64,000 nucleotides of DNA. Source: an uncultured Muribaculaceae bacterium. GTDB lineage: Bacteria > Bacteroidota > Bacteroidia > Bacteroidales > Muribaculaceae. Below are positions 42,019-49,551 of this stretch, one piece after another. The position numbers were made by a program, and so were the translations under genes. How positions within the stretch are numbered: the stretch's first letter is position 1; each line of letters opens with the position of its first letter. The stretch covers positions 1 through 64,000 of the forward strand of contig CAUBJF010000013.1 in the NCBI GenBank assembly GCA_958436175.1. The letters are read 5' to 3'. Below the pieces are notes generated by a model that saw only the letters and a list, made by a program, of their open reading frames with translations, was not told where the DNA came from and ran no database searches.

Positions 42019-43701
42019 ATGGCAGACGACAAAAAAGTAATCTTCTCGATGGTCGGGGTAAGCAAAATCTACCCTCCCCAGAAACAGGTTCTCAAAAACA
42101 TCTACCTTTCGTTCTTCTACGGTGCCAAAATCGGCATCATAGGTCTCAACGGTGCCGGCAAGTCCACCCTTCTGAAGATTATAGCCGGAATCGACAAAGA
42201 GTACCAGGGAGAAGTGATATTCTCTCCGGGTTACACAGTCGGATACCTCGAACAAGACCCAAGGCTCGATCCGGACAAGACTGTTATCGACATCGTGCGT
42301 GAAGGCGTACAACCGACAATGGACCTTCTGGCAGAATTTGAAAAGGTCAACGAAAGCTTCGGCGACCCTGATGTGCTCGAAGACCCCGACAAAATGGATG
42401 CCCTTATCGCACGTCAGGCAGAACTTCAGGACAAACTCGATGCTGCCGACGCATGGAACATCGACACCAAGCTCGAAAGGGCAATGGATGCCCTCCAGTG
42501 TCCTCCCGACGACCAGAAAATATCTACACTGTCCGGGGGCGAACGCCGCCGCGTGGCTCTCTGCCGCCTGCTCCTTCAGCAACCCGATGTCCTACTCCTC
42601 GACGAACCCACCAACCACCTCGATGCAGAATCCATCGACTGGCTCGAACAGCATCTCAACCAGTACCCCGGAACGGTCATCGCTATCACCCACGACCGCT
42701 ACTTCCTTGACCATGTGGCCGGATGGATTCTCGAACTCGACCGAGGCGAAGGTATTCCATGGAAAGGCAACTACTCTTCCTGGCTCGAACAGAAAACCAA
42801 ACGTCTCGAGCAAGAAGAGAAGCAGGCATCCAAACGCCGCAAGACTCTCGAACGCGAACTCGAATGGGTGCGTATGGCTCCCAAAGCCCGGCAGGCAAAG
42901 GGCAAAGCTCGCCTTAACTCATACGACAAACTCCTCAACGAAGACCAGAAGCAGCGCGAAGAGCGCCTCGAAATCTTCATACCCAACGGTCCTCGCCTGG
43001 GCAACAAGGTAATCGAAGCATCGCATCTCGCCAAGGCCTACGGCAACAAGCAGCTCTTCAACGATCTTTCCTTCTCCCTCCCTCCAAACGGCATCGTCGG
43101 TGTCATAGGTCCCAACGGAGCCGGTAAGACCACGCTCTTCCGCCTAATAATGGGCCAGGAGAAGCCCGATAACGGCACTTTCGATGTCGGCGAAACCGTA
43201 AAAATTGCATACGTCGACCAGACGCACCACGATCTTCTTCCCGAAAAGAGCGTCTACGAAGTTATTTCCAGAGGAGTCGAATCTTTCCGAATGGGAGGCC
43301 GCGACGTTAACGCAAGGGCATACCTTTCGCGCTTCAACTTCTCCGGAGCCGACCAGGAAAAGAAGATAGCAGTCCTTTCCGGCGGCGAACGCAACCGTCT
43401 TCACCTCGCCATGGCTCTTAAGGAAGAAGGCAATGTCCTACTGCTCGACGAACCCACCAACGACATCGATGTAAACACTCTCAGAGCTCTCGAAGAAGGT
43501 CTCGACGATTTCGCAGGATGCGCCGTAGTTGTCAGTCACGACCGTTGGTTCCTCGACCGCATCTGCACACATATCCTTTCCTTCGAAGGTGATGGCAAGG
43601 TAGTTTTTTATGAAGGCTCTTACTCGGACTACGAAGAATATAAAAAACGAATGAACGGAGGTAAAGAATTACCTCGCCGAAGATATCGGAACTTATGTTG
43701 A
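42019..43701 (+). CDS. ettA: Energy-dependent translational throttle protein EttA (ABC-F)
   Basis: A 560-residue ABC-F ATPase that binds the ribosomal E-site and gates the first elongation step according to ATP/ADP. Two ABC domains carry Walker A GLNGAGKST and GPNGAGKTT, signatures LSGGERRRVALC and LSGGERNRLHLA, and Walker B LLLDEPTNHLD and LLLDEPTNDID. The linker between them is charged and helical (EQEEKQASKRRKTLEREL), and the first domain has the arm insert typical of EttA. No membrane domain is present, as expected. Followed by a terminator. Confidence 0.96.
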   Translation: MADDKKVIFSMVGVSKIYPPQKQVLKNIYLSFFYGAKIGIIGLNGAGKSTLLKIIAGIDKEYQGEVIFSPGYTVGYLEQDPRLDPDKTVIDIVREGVQPTMDLLAEFEKVNESFGDPDVLEDPDKMDALIARQAELQDKLDAADAWNIDTKLERAMDALQCPPDDQKISTLSGGERRRVALCRLLLQQPDVLLLDEPTNHLDAESIDWLEQHLNQYPGTVIAITHDRYFLDHVAGWILELDRGEGIPWKGNYSSWLEQKTKRLEQEEKQASKRRKTLERELEWVRMAPKARQAKGKARLNSYDKLLNEDQKQREERLEIFIPNGPRLGNKVIEASHLAKAYGNKQLFNDLSFSLPPNGIVGVIGPNGAGKTTLFRLIMGQEKPDNGTFDVGETVKIAYVDQTHHDLLPEKSVYEVISRGVESFRMGGRDVNARAYLSRFNFSGADQEKKIAVLSGGERNRLHLAMALKEEGNVLLLDEPTNDIDVNTLRALEEGLDDFAGCAVVVSHDRWFLDRICTHILSFEGDGKVVFYEGSYSDYEEYKKRMNGGKELPRRRYRNLC

Positions 43702-43737
43702 TTCATGAGATTCGTGTCGACAATTATCAGTCAATAG

Positions 43738-43766
43738 AAACGGGCGTCCTCTCGGGCGCCCGTTTT
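43738..43766 (+). terminator. Terminator after ettA
   Basis: Stem AAACGGGCG (43738-43746) with CGCCCGTTT (43757-43765), a 10-base loop and a T-tract. The remaining spacer to 43993 has a weak minus-strand -7 box (TAatTTTG, 43868-43861) but no gene. Confidence 0.9.
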
Positions 43767-43993
43767 AAATAAGCCTAACACTTATATCTAATACCTTAGG
43801 AAACCTTGTAGTAAACTACTTTTTAAACCTTGAATCTTAGACCAAATATTATTTACACCGCAAAATTATGACACTACCGGCCTCCGACATAGTTAATATA
43901 GACATAATATAAATAAAAATCAGCACTATCAGAATAGACAAAGCTGATCGACTGCATGTTACGGCTTGGATTATTATATATGAATATAAACAA

Positions 43994-45562
43994 TCATATA
44001 TCGAATAAAAGAAGATCCTGCAGCTTTTTTTCAAAATTTACTCTGTCAGCAGCCCTTCCCTTAAGACGATTCCGGTAGGTATAGACAGTGTTTAACGACA
44101 GACCGAGTGCCTGTGCCAACCTTGCGCTGTCGCAGAATCCAAGACACATGAACGCTGCTATCCTCAGCTCCGGGCTAAGCATCGGCTGTGCCAGAGGTGC
44201 GAAGCGCGCATCTTCGCGAAGAAGTTCGTTCAGTCTGTCTATAAACTCGGGTCGGTATTCAAGGAAATAAGTGTCAAAGCTTTTGAAAAATCGTTCACGA
44301 TAGTTCTGCACCAACTTACCACTTTCGAGTTCGGAAAGCAATCCTTTCGCCTGACCTGCCGCAAGTTTGCGCATTGTGTACAGATTCATTTCCTGAAGAT
44401 TGTCCAGCGACTGTACTGCAAGCCCTATACTGTAGCACAATTCTTCCCTGACCTGCTGGCGGTATTGGGCAAACTCATGCGAAAGATTTTTCAGTACACA
44501 AGTAATACGACTTCTGTTACGCCATTCCATGAAGCCGAAAACCAGAAAAAATAGCGCACAGAAAACAGATGCCACTACAATCGCCCTTGAAAGACGGCGA
44601 TCCTGACCGTAGTTCTCGGCAAGGACCGAAAGATATTCTGCAGGATCGTCTATAGCATAGATACCTCTTTCAGCATTACCGGATGTAAGGGCAAGCGACA
44701 GAAGAGAAAGCCCACGGCTTTCATCCCCTCTGAGGCACAGCTCCTTACCAATTTCGGCAAATATAGCCGGTCTGACTACTCCTTCTTTCAGGCTTCGCTT
44801 AGTCATTTCCTCCAGAAGTTCGTAATAATCCTTCTTCTTAGACTGTTTGTTCTTAAGATACTCTGAAAGCATAAATGCCGAACGCATATATAAGTCTGGT
44901 CTGTCGTCGAGCTTTGGCAACAGTTCGGCGAAAATGGCAGCCGCAAGGGTTTCATCGCCCTTGAGCTTGGTACCATAACCCGACAAGAATTGGTAGACCA
45001 CACTATTCTTGTCATAATACTGCAATACAGAATCTATGGCAGCTATGGACTTCTGCTGGAAATAATTTCTGAATGAGGAATTGCCCAATTTATATTGGAT
45101 ATTAAAATACATCTCGCTGCCAGCCAGATAATAGATACGACGCTGTTCCTCTGTAAGGATGTCGGGATTTATCATTTCATAGTCCAGCAACGCCGCATAA
45201 TCCATTCCGGCAAAGGGCATATAGGCATCGAGGAAGAATCTGAGGCGGTAGATCCCGTCCTGGTCCTGTAGCCTTATAGCGTCGTCGTATGCCAGGCGGC
45301 TGAAGGTCAGGGCCGAATCGAGAGAATGCTTCAGGTAATAACGGCCGAGTTTCTCCGCCGCTTCCATTCTTTCGGGCGAAAGAGTCCGCGAAAGGCGTAT
45401 TTGCTTGAGACTGTCGACATAATGCGCCGATTCCGCATGAGCCTTTGAGATATCACGCACAGAGCGATCCATCTCCGACTGATTGCAGGCGATGAGCGAA
45501 GTCATCAATGCCAAGAGGCAGATAATATATGTTCCAAGCGTTTTCAACGTATTCCTTATCAC
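43994..45562 (-). CDS. DUF6377-type membrane-anchored transcriptional regulator
   Basis: A 522-residue lipoprotein-like sensor. The N-terminus has a hydrophobic signal with lipobox LIAC; a helical, TPR-like periplasmic region (about 25-330) follows; a single membrane helix lies near 340-360 (AIVVASVFCALFFLVFGFM); the cytosolic end carries a DUF6377 segment and a helix-turn-helix with SLNTVYTYRNRLKGRA near the C-terminus. It is paralogous to the gene ending at 48028. Such proteins seem to be one-component regulators sensing an external signal. The GTG at 45562 is proposed because the -7 box (45594-45587) overlaps any start further upstream; TTG at 45550 is another choice. Confidence 0.82.
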   Translation of the reverse strand: MIRNTLKTLGTYIICLLALMTSLIACNQSEMDRSVRDISKAHAESAHYVDSLKQIRLSRTLSPERMEAAEKLGRYYLKHSLDSALTFSRLAYDDAIRLQDQDGIYRLRFFLDAYMPFAGMDYAALLDYEMINPDILTEEQRRIYYLAGSEMYFNIQYKLGNSSFRNYFQQKSIAAIDSVLQYYDKNSVVYQFLSGYGTKLKGDETLAAAIFAELLPKLDDRPDLYMRSAFMLSEYLKNKQSKKKDYYELLEEMTKRSLKEGVVRPAIFAEIGKELCLRGDESRGLSLLSLALTSGNAERGIYAIDDPAEYLSVLAENYGQDRRLSRAIVVASVFCALFFLVFGFMEWRNRSRITCVLKNLSHEFAQYRQQVREELCYSIGLAVQSLDNLQEMNLYTMRKLAAGQAKGLLSELESGKLVQNYRERFFKSFDTYFLEYRPEFIDRLNELLREDARFAPLAQPMLSPELRIAAFMCLGFCDSARLAQALGLSLNTVYTYRNRLKGRAADRVNFEKKLQDLLLFDI

Positions 45563-45586
45563 TATACAGGTGTTTGCATTGCCCTG

Positions 45587-45617
45587 CAAAGGTAGTGAAT
45601 AGAATGAATATAACCAA
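45587..45617 (-). promoter_or_regulatory. Promoter of the DUF6377 regulator at 43994
   Basis: Minus strand TAccTTTG at 45594-45587 with TTG at 45617-45615 after a 20-base spacer. The likely GTG start is 25 bases downstream. Confidence 0.65.
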
Positions 45618-45746
45618 GGATAATTTATATTTTTGCAGATATAGTAACAAAATGTTACCTCTGTAAATCAATGCATAAGATAGAAAAAATCCTATAAAAT
45701 ACTTATTGTAGTGTCATATTGCCCCCGTGGAATGACAGGATGGTTG

Positions 45747-45754
45747 TAACTTTG
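45747..45754 (+). promoter_or_regulatory. -7 box of the candidate small RNA
   Basis: TAacTTTG at 45747-45754. An ATTG lies 25 bases upstream (45718-45721), a longer spacing than usual. No open reading frame follows on this strand. Confidence 0.6.
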
Positions 45755-45759
45755 CAGCA

Positions 45760-45891
45760 TACAACAAGGTTTTTGACAATCCCTTTGGGATTTGGGATTG
45801 TCTAGGTTCCCCTTCTATCGGCCTTTTTCCAGTTAGACCGATAGCATCAAGAAGTTTCATCGCGAGATGGGGCTTCTTGATGTGTTTTTAA
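45760..45891 (+). ncRNA. Candidate structured small RNA with own promoter and terminator
   Basis: About 130 bases between the DUF6377 regulator and the Crp-family gene, on the opposite strand to both. After a -7 box come three hairpins. H1: GACAATCCC (45775-45783) with GGGATTGTC (45794-45802); an alternative stem AATCCC with GGGATT (45787-45792) competes with it. H2: CTATCGG (45815-45821) with CCGATAG (45838-45844). H3: CATCAAGAAG (45845-45854) with CTTCTTGATG (45873-45882), extended by three G-U pairs and CATC/GATG to a GCGA tetraloop, then GTTTTTA, which is a very good terminator. I cannot match it to a known family by eye. Confidence 0.6.
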
Positions 45892-45905
45892 TAGGTACGC
45901 AATTT

Positions 45906-46619
45906 TCAGTTATTTTCGCCTTCGATATGCGACATCTCCGCATTTTTCCGGAGCAGCCCGACAAGTCCGTTGCGGTCCTTGATATTTATCTCATTACTGT
46001 CAAAAGTCAGAAGACCGCGTTCCTGCATACCGCTGAGCCGGGCGTCGAAAGCCGAACGCTGCATTCCGAATAGCGAACAAAGGTCCCGTTTGCGACACAC
46101 AAGCTTGATATCTGTCGCCCCGGGTTGAGTCAGCGCTATTATCCAGTAGGCGATACGGCTGTCGACCTCGCCGTCTGTGAGAGAAAGGATGCCTTCCGTT
46201 GCTTTCTGTGCATTTGCCGAGAGGGTATTCAGATAATTAAAGAGAAAGACAGAATCACTGTTGAGAATCTTGACGTAGTCGCCCTTACTGACTTTCATGA
46301 TGCTTGTGTCCGTCTGCGCGCGTACGGACCCCGGATACTCTGTATGACGGCCGAACAGGAAGTCGGGAGAAATCACGGCAGGTGCTTCCAGAGTCTGGCT
46401 GACAGCAAAACGACCATTTGCATTAACTGTGGTCGACCTCACTTTGCCTGAGATAACGAACGCAAGATGGTCGCACCTGTCACCGGCATTGATTATAGCC
46501 TCTCCTGCCGGGTATTTTAAAAAATGGAATTTTGCTTCTCCTACGATTTTAGCGAGCCGCAACTGAGTCACACCCCGGAAAAGTGGCAGGTTCAACAGCA
46601 AATCGAACATGCTTGACAT
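45906..46619 (-). CDS. Crp/Fnr-family transcriptional regulator
   Basis: A 237-residue regulator. The cyclic-nucleotide-like sensor domain covers about 10-125 (YPAGEAIINAGDRCDHLAFVISGKV); a long dimer helix and then a winged helix (about 160-220) follow, with CRKRDLCSLFGMQRSAFDARLSGMQERGLL as recognition region. No cluster of cysteines for an Fe-S centre is seen, and the cAMP-binding arginine motif is not clear, so its ligand is unknown. A BASS-type transporter gene lies upstream in the same direction, 75 bases away. Confidence 0.92.
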   Translation of the reverse strand: MSSMFDLLLNLPLFRGVTQLRLAKIVGEAKFHFLKYPAGEAIINAGDRCDHLAFVISGKVRSTTVNANGRFAVSQTLEAPAVISPDFLFGRHTEYPGSVRAQTDTSIMKVSKGDYVKILNSDSVFLFNYLNTLSANAQKATEGILSLTDGEVDSRIAYWIIALTQPGATDIKLVCRKRDLCSLFGMQRSAFDARLSGMQERGLLTFDSNEINIKDRNGLVGLLRKNAEMSHIEGENN

Positions 46620-46694
46620 AGTATAGAGTCCTTTTATTTTTCAAAATTATAACGTCTCTTTAAACGCCTTTGTTCGAACACCTAAAGCAAAGAG

Positions 46695-47597
46695 CTATTT
46701 CTTAAGCCTGTAGTACATCTGGACCGAGTTTATAGTGTTCTGCCATGCTACATAAGCGGCCGGTCCCACCGACGAGATAGGATTCAGGTAGGTCAAGGCC
46801 ATCCATATGGCAAGGATCGTGTTTTTTTGTGCAAGAGCCTGCGCGCTGGTCACTGGCTCGTCAAAACGCCTGCCTATGCGTCGTCCGATGATGAATAGCA
46901 GCACACAGGCAACGCCAGATCCGAGAGCCATGACAATCATGGAAGGAATTGCCGACGCAGGCTCCGTCAGGATGAAAGCGACAGCCCTTCCTACCACAAC
47001 CACAAGCGAAACAGCCCAAAGATAGAATGAAACACCCTGGACAGACGCGATACTATGGCGTAATCCCGGGAGTGTATACTCCATAAGTACGCCTATCAGC
47101 AGAGGAATCACAATAATGGGAGCAACACGGAGCAGAATGGACTTGAATTCTTCAAAGAAACTGATATCAGTATTGCCTCCCACCCATACAAACAGGAAAG
47201 GGGCAAGAACGGCTACAGAAAGATTGCTCAGTACGGAATAAGTAGCTACTTTCGGGACACTGCCGCCGAGCATCCCTGTGACCACAGGCGCAGCCGTAGC
47301 TGTAGGGCATATGATACAGATAAATATTGCCTGGGCAACCTCCAGGCTCAGGGGCCTGATCAGTACAAACACGAGAACGGCCCCCATAATCTGCACGGCA
47401 AGCATCATCCACATCATCGGACTGAACCCGAAATCCGACAGGCGCACCTTGCAGAAGGTGATGGTAAGCATAGTGAAGATAAGGTACGGAACAATCCAGC
47501 CGATAATTTCTATATAGTTGTGGAAGAGAATGCCGCAAAGCATTGCAAACGGTAACATCCAAGGCTTGATGCGTTGTTGTATTTCGTTAAGTGTCAT
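46695..47597 (-). CDS. Bile acid:sodium symporter (BASS) family transporter
   Basis: A 300-residue inner-membrane protein with about nine or ten hydrophobic segments. Family features include CIICPTATAAPVVTGMLGG, a discontinuous-helix motif, and the late QKNTILAIWMALTYLNPISSVGPAAYVAWQN. Bacterial members carry bile acids, pantothenate, keto acids or other organic anions with Na+; the substrate here is unknown. It precedes the Crp-family regulator, which might control it. Confidence 0.85.
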   Translation of the reverse strand: MTLNEIQQRIKPWMLPFAMLCGILFHNYIEIIGWIVPYLIFTMLTITFCKVRLSDFGFSPMMWMMLAVQIMGAVLVFVLIRPLSLEVAQAIFICIICPTATAAPVVTGMLGGSVPKVATYSVLSNLSVAVLAPFLFVWVGGNTDISFFEEFKSILLRVAPIIVIPLLIGVLMEYTLPGLRHSIASVQGVSFYLWAVSLVVVVGRAVAFILTEPASAIPSMIVMALGSGVACVLLFIIGRRIGRRFDEPVTSAQALAQKNTILAIWMALTYLNPISSVGPAAYVAWQNTINSVQMYYRLKK

Positions 47598-47624
47598 AAA
47601 TCAGAATAATATTTATTCACTTTG

Positions 47625-47654
47625 CAAAGTTACGAAGCTTTATTGTAAAAACAA
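47625..47654 (-). promoter_or_regulatory. Promoter of the BASS transporter
   Basis: Minus strand TAacTTTG (47632-47625) with TTG (47654-47652) after a 19-base spacer; leader about 22 bases. Confidence 0.7.
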
Positions 47655-47655
47655 T

Positions 47656-47685
47656 GCAGGGCATCTTCTCACGAGGACACCCTGC
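47656..47685 (-). terminator. Hairpin upstream of the BASS promoter
   Basis: GCAGGG (47656-47661) pairs with CCCTGC (47680-47685). On the minus strand the hairpin is followed by ATTGTTTTT, and on the plus strand by TGCGTTTT, so it could end transcripts from either side. It is adjacent to the -33 element of the transporter promoter. Confidence 0.55.
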
Positions 47686-47888
47686 TGCGTTTTAATTGAC
47701 TTAAAACAATTACATAACTAACATAAAACACATTTATTCATTTTCCAATCATCAGTTGTATGTCTGAAATTCGTCATGACAACGATTCCCAGACAGGTAA
47801 AGCGGTATAACAATGATTGCTTACATTAAGTACTGATAGTCGGTACTAACCCTAAAAACTGAAATAATCGCGTATATTTCTTACGATG

Positions 47889-47919
47889 CAAAATTACTAC
47901 ACAAAAGCCCCTCATGCAA
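47889..47919 (-). promoter_or_regulatory. Orphan minus-strand promoter between the second DUF6377 gene and the transporter
   Basis: TAatTTTG (47896-47889) with TTG (47919-47917) after a 20-base spacer. Nothing codes for about 290 bases downstream. A transcript from near 47882 would run to the hairpin at 47685-47656, giving a non-coding RNA of about 230 bases, or would read through as an alternative leader of the transporter. 47920-48027 shows another TAtaTTTG-like box and no gene. Confidence 0.5.
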
Positions 47920-48027
47920 TAGCATATGAAAGAATTATGTGCAAATATATTCAAAAACGAGGCTATGGTGGCTGAATCTCAGCAAAATAGAAACGAGGCC
48001 AAATTTTTGGCAATATAAAAACGAATA

Positions 48028-49551
48028 CTAATAACCGTCAATTTTTATAACATTACGTTCGAAATTATCACGGTCGGTCGCCCTACCCTTGAGCCTGTTG
48101 CGATAGGCGTAGACTGTATTTAGCGAATAATTAAGGATTTGAGCGATTCTTCCGCTATCCTCGATACCGAGCCGCATGAAGGCAAGGATGCGTAGGTCTG
48201 TGTTGAGCTTCTCGCCTTCCTTGAGAGTGATTCTGGCATCTGGCCGCAGAAGACTGTTCACTTCCTTGACAAAATCGGGATAGATATGCAGAAATGCATT
48301 ATCGAACACCTCATAGAATTCGCCCGTCTGCTCTTCGACGAATTTGCCGGACTTAACGATCCTCAGCAAGTCGTCAGCCTGTCCCGACGCAAGCTTACGC
48401 TCCGTAATCTTGCAGAACTGCGTCAGCTTGTCCATATAAATCGAACAAAGCTGGAGAAACTGGCTGATATATACTTCCTTGGCATTGTTGGCGGTCTGTA
48501 GGTTGGCCTGAAGCAGCCGCATCTGCTTCATCTCATGACGCAGGAAGATGAGCAGACCGAACAAGACGAACATAAGCAACACCATACCGGCCATTATCCA
48601 GTAGATGATCATTCTCCACTTATGGATATCGCCGGTATGCGCCCTCTCGATGATGGGAAGGGCCTTTGCGCTTTCTATCATGCGCAGGGGCGCACCACAC
48701 TCGACGGAGTTCGCTATCGCCGTCGAGAGATAGCTGTACGCTCTCTGTACATCTCCTTTTTCATAAAGCATCCGGCCGAGTTCCTGGAGGGATGCCACTT
48801 CCCGTGTCGCCGACTTGAGATCGGCGACCACCGACATACACAAATACTGAAGATAGGCATCTTCATCGCCTCGTTCATGAGCAATGGCTGCGAGGTGGTG
48901 AGTCGCCCGTGCCATGAGGTTGTTGTCCTCATGGCCGCTGGCGACAATCTGCTCCAGAAGAATCTGCGCCTTATTCTTTTGTCCACGATAAAAGAATGAT
49001 TCTGCAAGATTGAAACGATAGGCCGGTGTATCGTGTGCCAGGAGGGAGAGAAGACTGTCCTGACAGGCATTTGACTTTTCCTGTTCCTCCCGGCTCAAGG
49101 AGGGATATTTGCTCAGATAAGTCGCCATATAGCTGTGAAGCTGCCGTCCGGCATCATAGTAAGAGGTCAGAAGCCCGGCAGGGATGCTGTCGCGGTCTAT
49201 GGACTCGTACTCTGTCCTGGCCTGTGTGAAGAGACCTGCGAGAGGCAACAGGGCAGCATGCTTCCAAAGGAAAGGAAGGCGTTCGGACCCTGCTGTCATC
49301 GACAATCCTCGCTCAAGTACTTTAAGGGCCGAATCGTTGTCAAACCCACGGTATGCTTCGGCAAGCTCCATGAGTGTAGTCGGAAGCTCTGAGGCACCTG
49401 CCATGGCTTTGAGGCTGTCGATTGCTGCAAGACGGCGTTCGATATAGTAGTCGCGCATCTTCATAGCCTTGTCGACATCGCGCACGTCGGCCAGGACCGT
49501 CATGGCAGCCGTCAGGATGGCCGTTAGTGTCAGCAAAGCTCGTAGCATCAT
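48028..49551 (-). CDS. DUF6377-type membrane-anchored transcriptional regulator, second copy
   Basis: A 507-residue paralogue of the regulator at 43994. A signal peptide (cut near VLADV) leads into a helical TPR-like region (about 30-310), one membrane helix at about 318-340 (IIYWIMAGMVLLMFVLFGLLI), a coiled segment and the C-terminal DUF6377/HTH block (FMRLGIEDSGRIAQIL, YSLNTVYAYRNRLKGRATD, FERNV). Here the N-terminus lacks a lipobox. The ATG overlaps the stop of mutL by four bases, so the regulator is made together with the mismatch-repair protein. Confidence 0.85.
   Translation of the reverse strand: MMLRALLTLTAILTAAMTVLADVRDVDKAMKMRDYYIERRLAAIDSLKAMAGASELPTTLMELAEAYRGFDNDSALKVLERGLSMTAGSERLPFLWKHAALLPLAGLFTQARTEYESIDRDSIPAGLLTSYYDAGRQLHSYMATYLSKYPSLSREEQEKSNACQDSLLSLLAHDTPAYRFNLAESFFYRGQKNKAQILLEQIVASGHEDNNLMARATHHLAAIAHERGDEDAYLQYLCMSVVADLKSATREVASLQELGRMLYEKGDVQRAYSYLSTAIANSVECGAPLRMIESAKALPIIERAHTGDIHKWRMIIYWIMAGMVLLMFVLFGLLIFLRHEMKQMRLLQANLQTANNAKEVYISQFLQLCSIYMDKLTQFCKITERKLASGQADDLLRIVKSGKFVEEQTGEFYEVFDNAFLHIYPDFVKEVNSLLRPDARITLKEGEKLNTDLRILAFMRLGIEDSGRIAQILNYSLNTVYAYRNRLKGRATDRDNFERNVIKIDGY

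Noticed and set aside
43861..43868. Functional promoter after the first DUF6377 gene
   Set aside because: Only the -7 box matches, with no -33 element and nothing to transcribe but the antisense of ettA.
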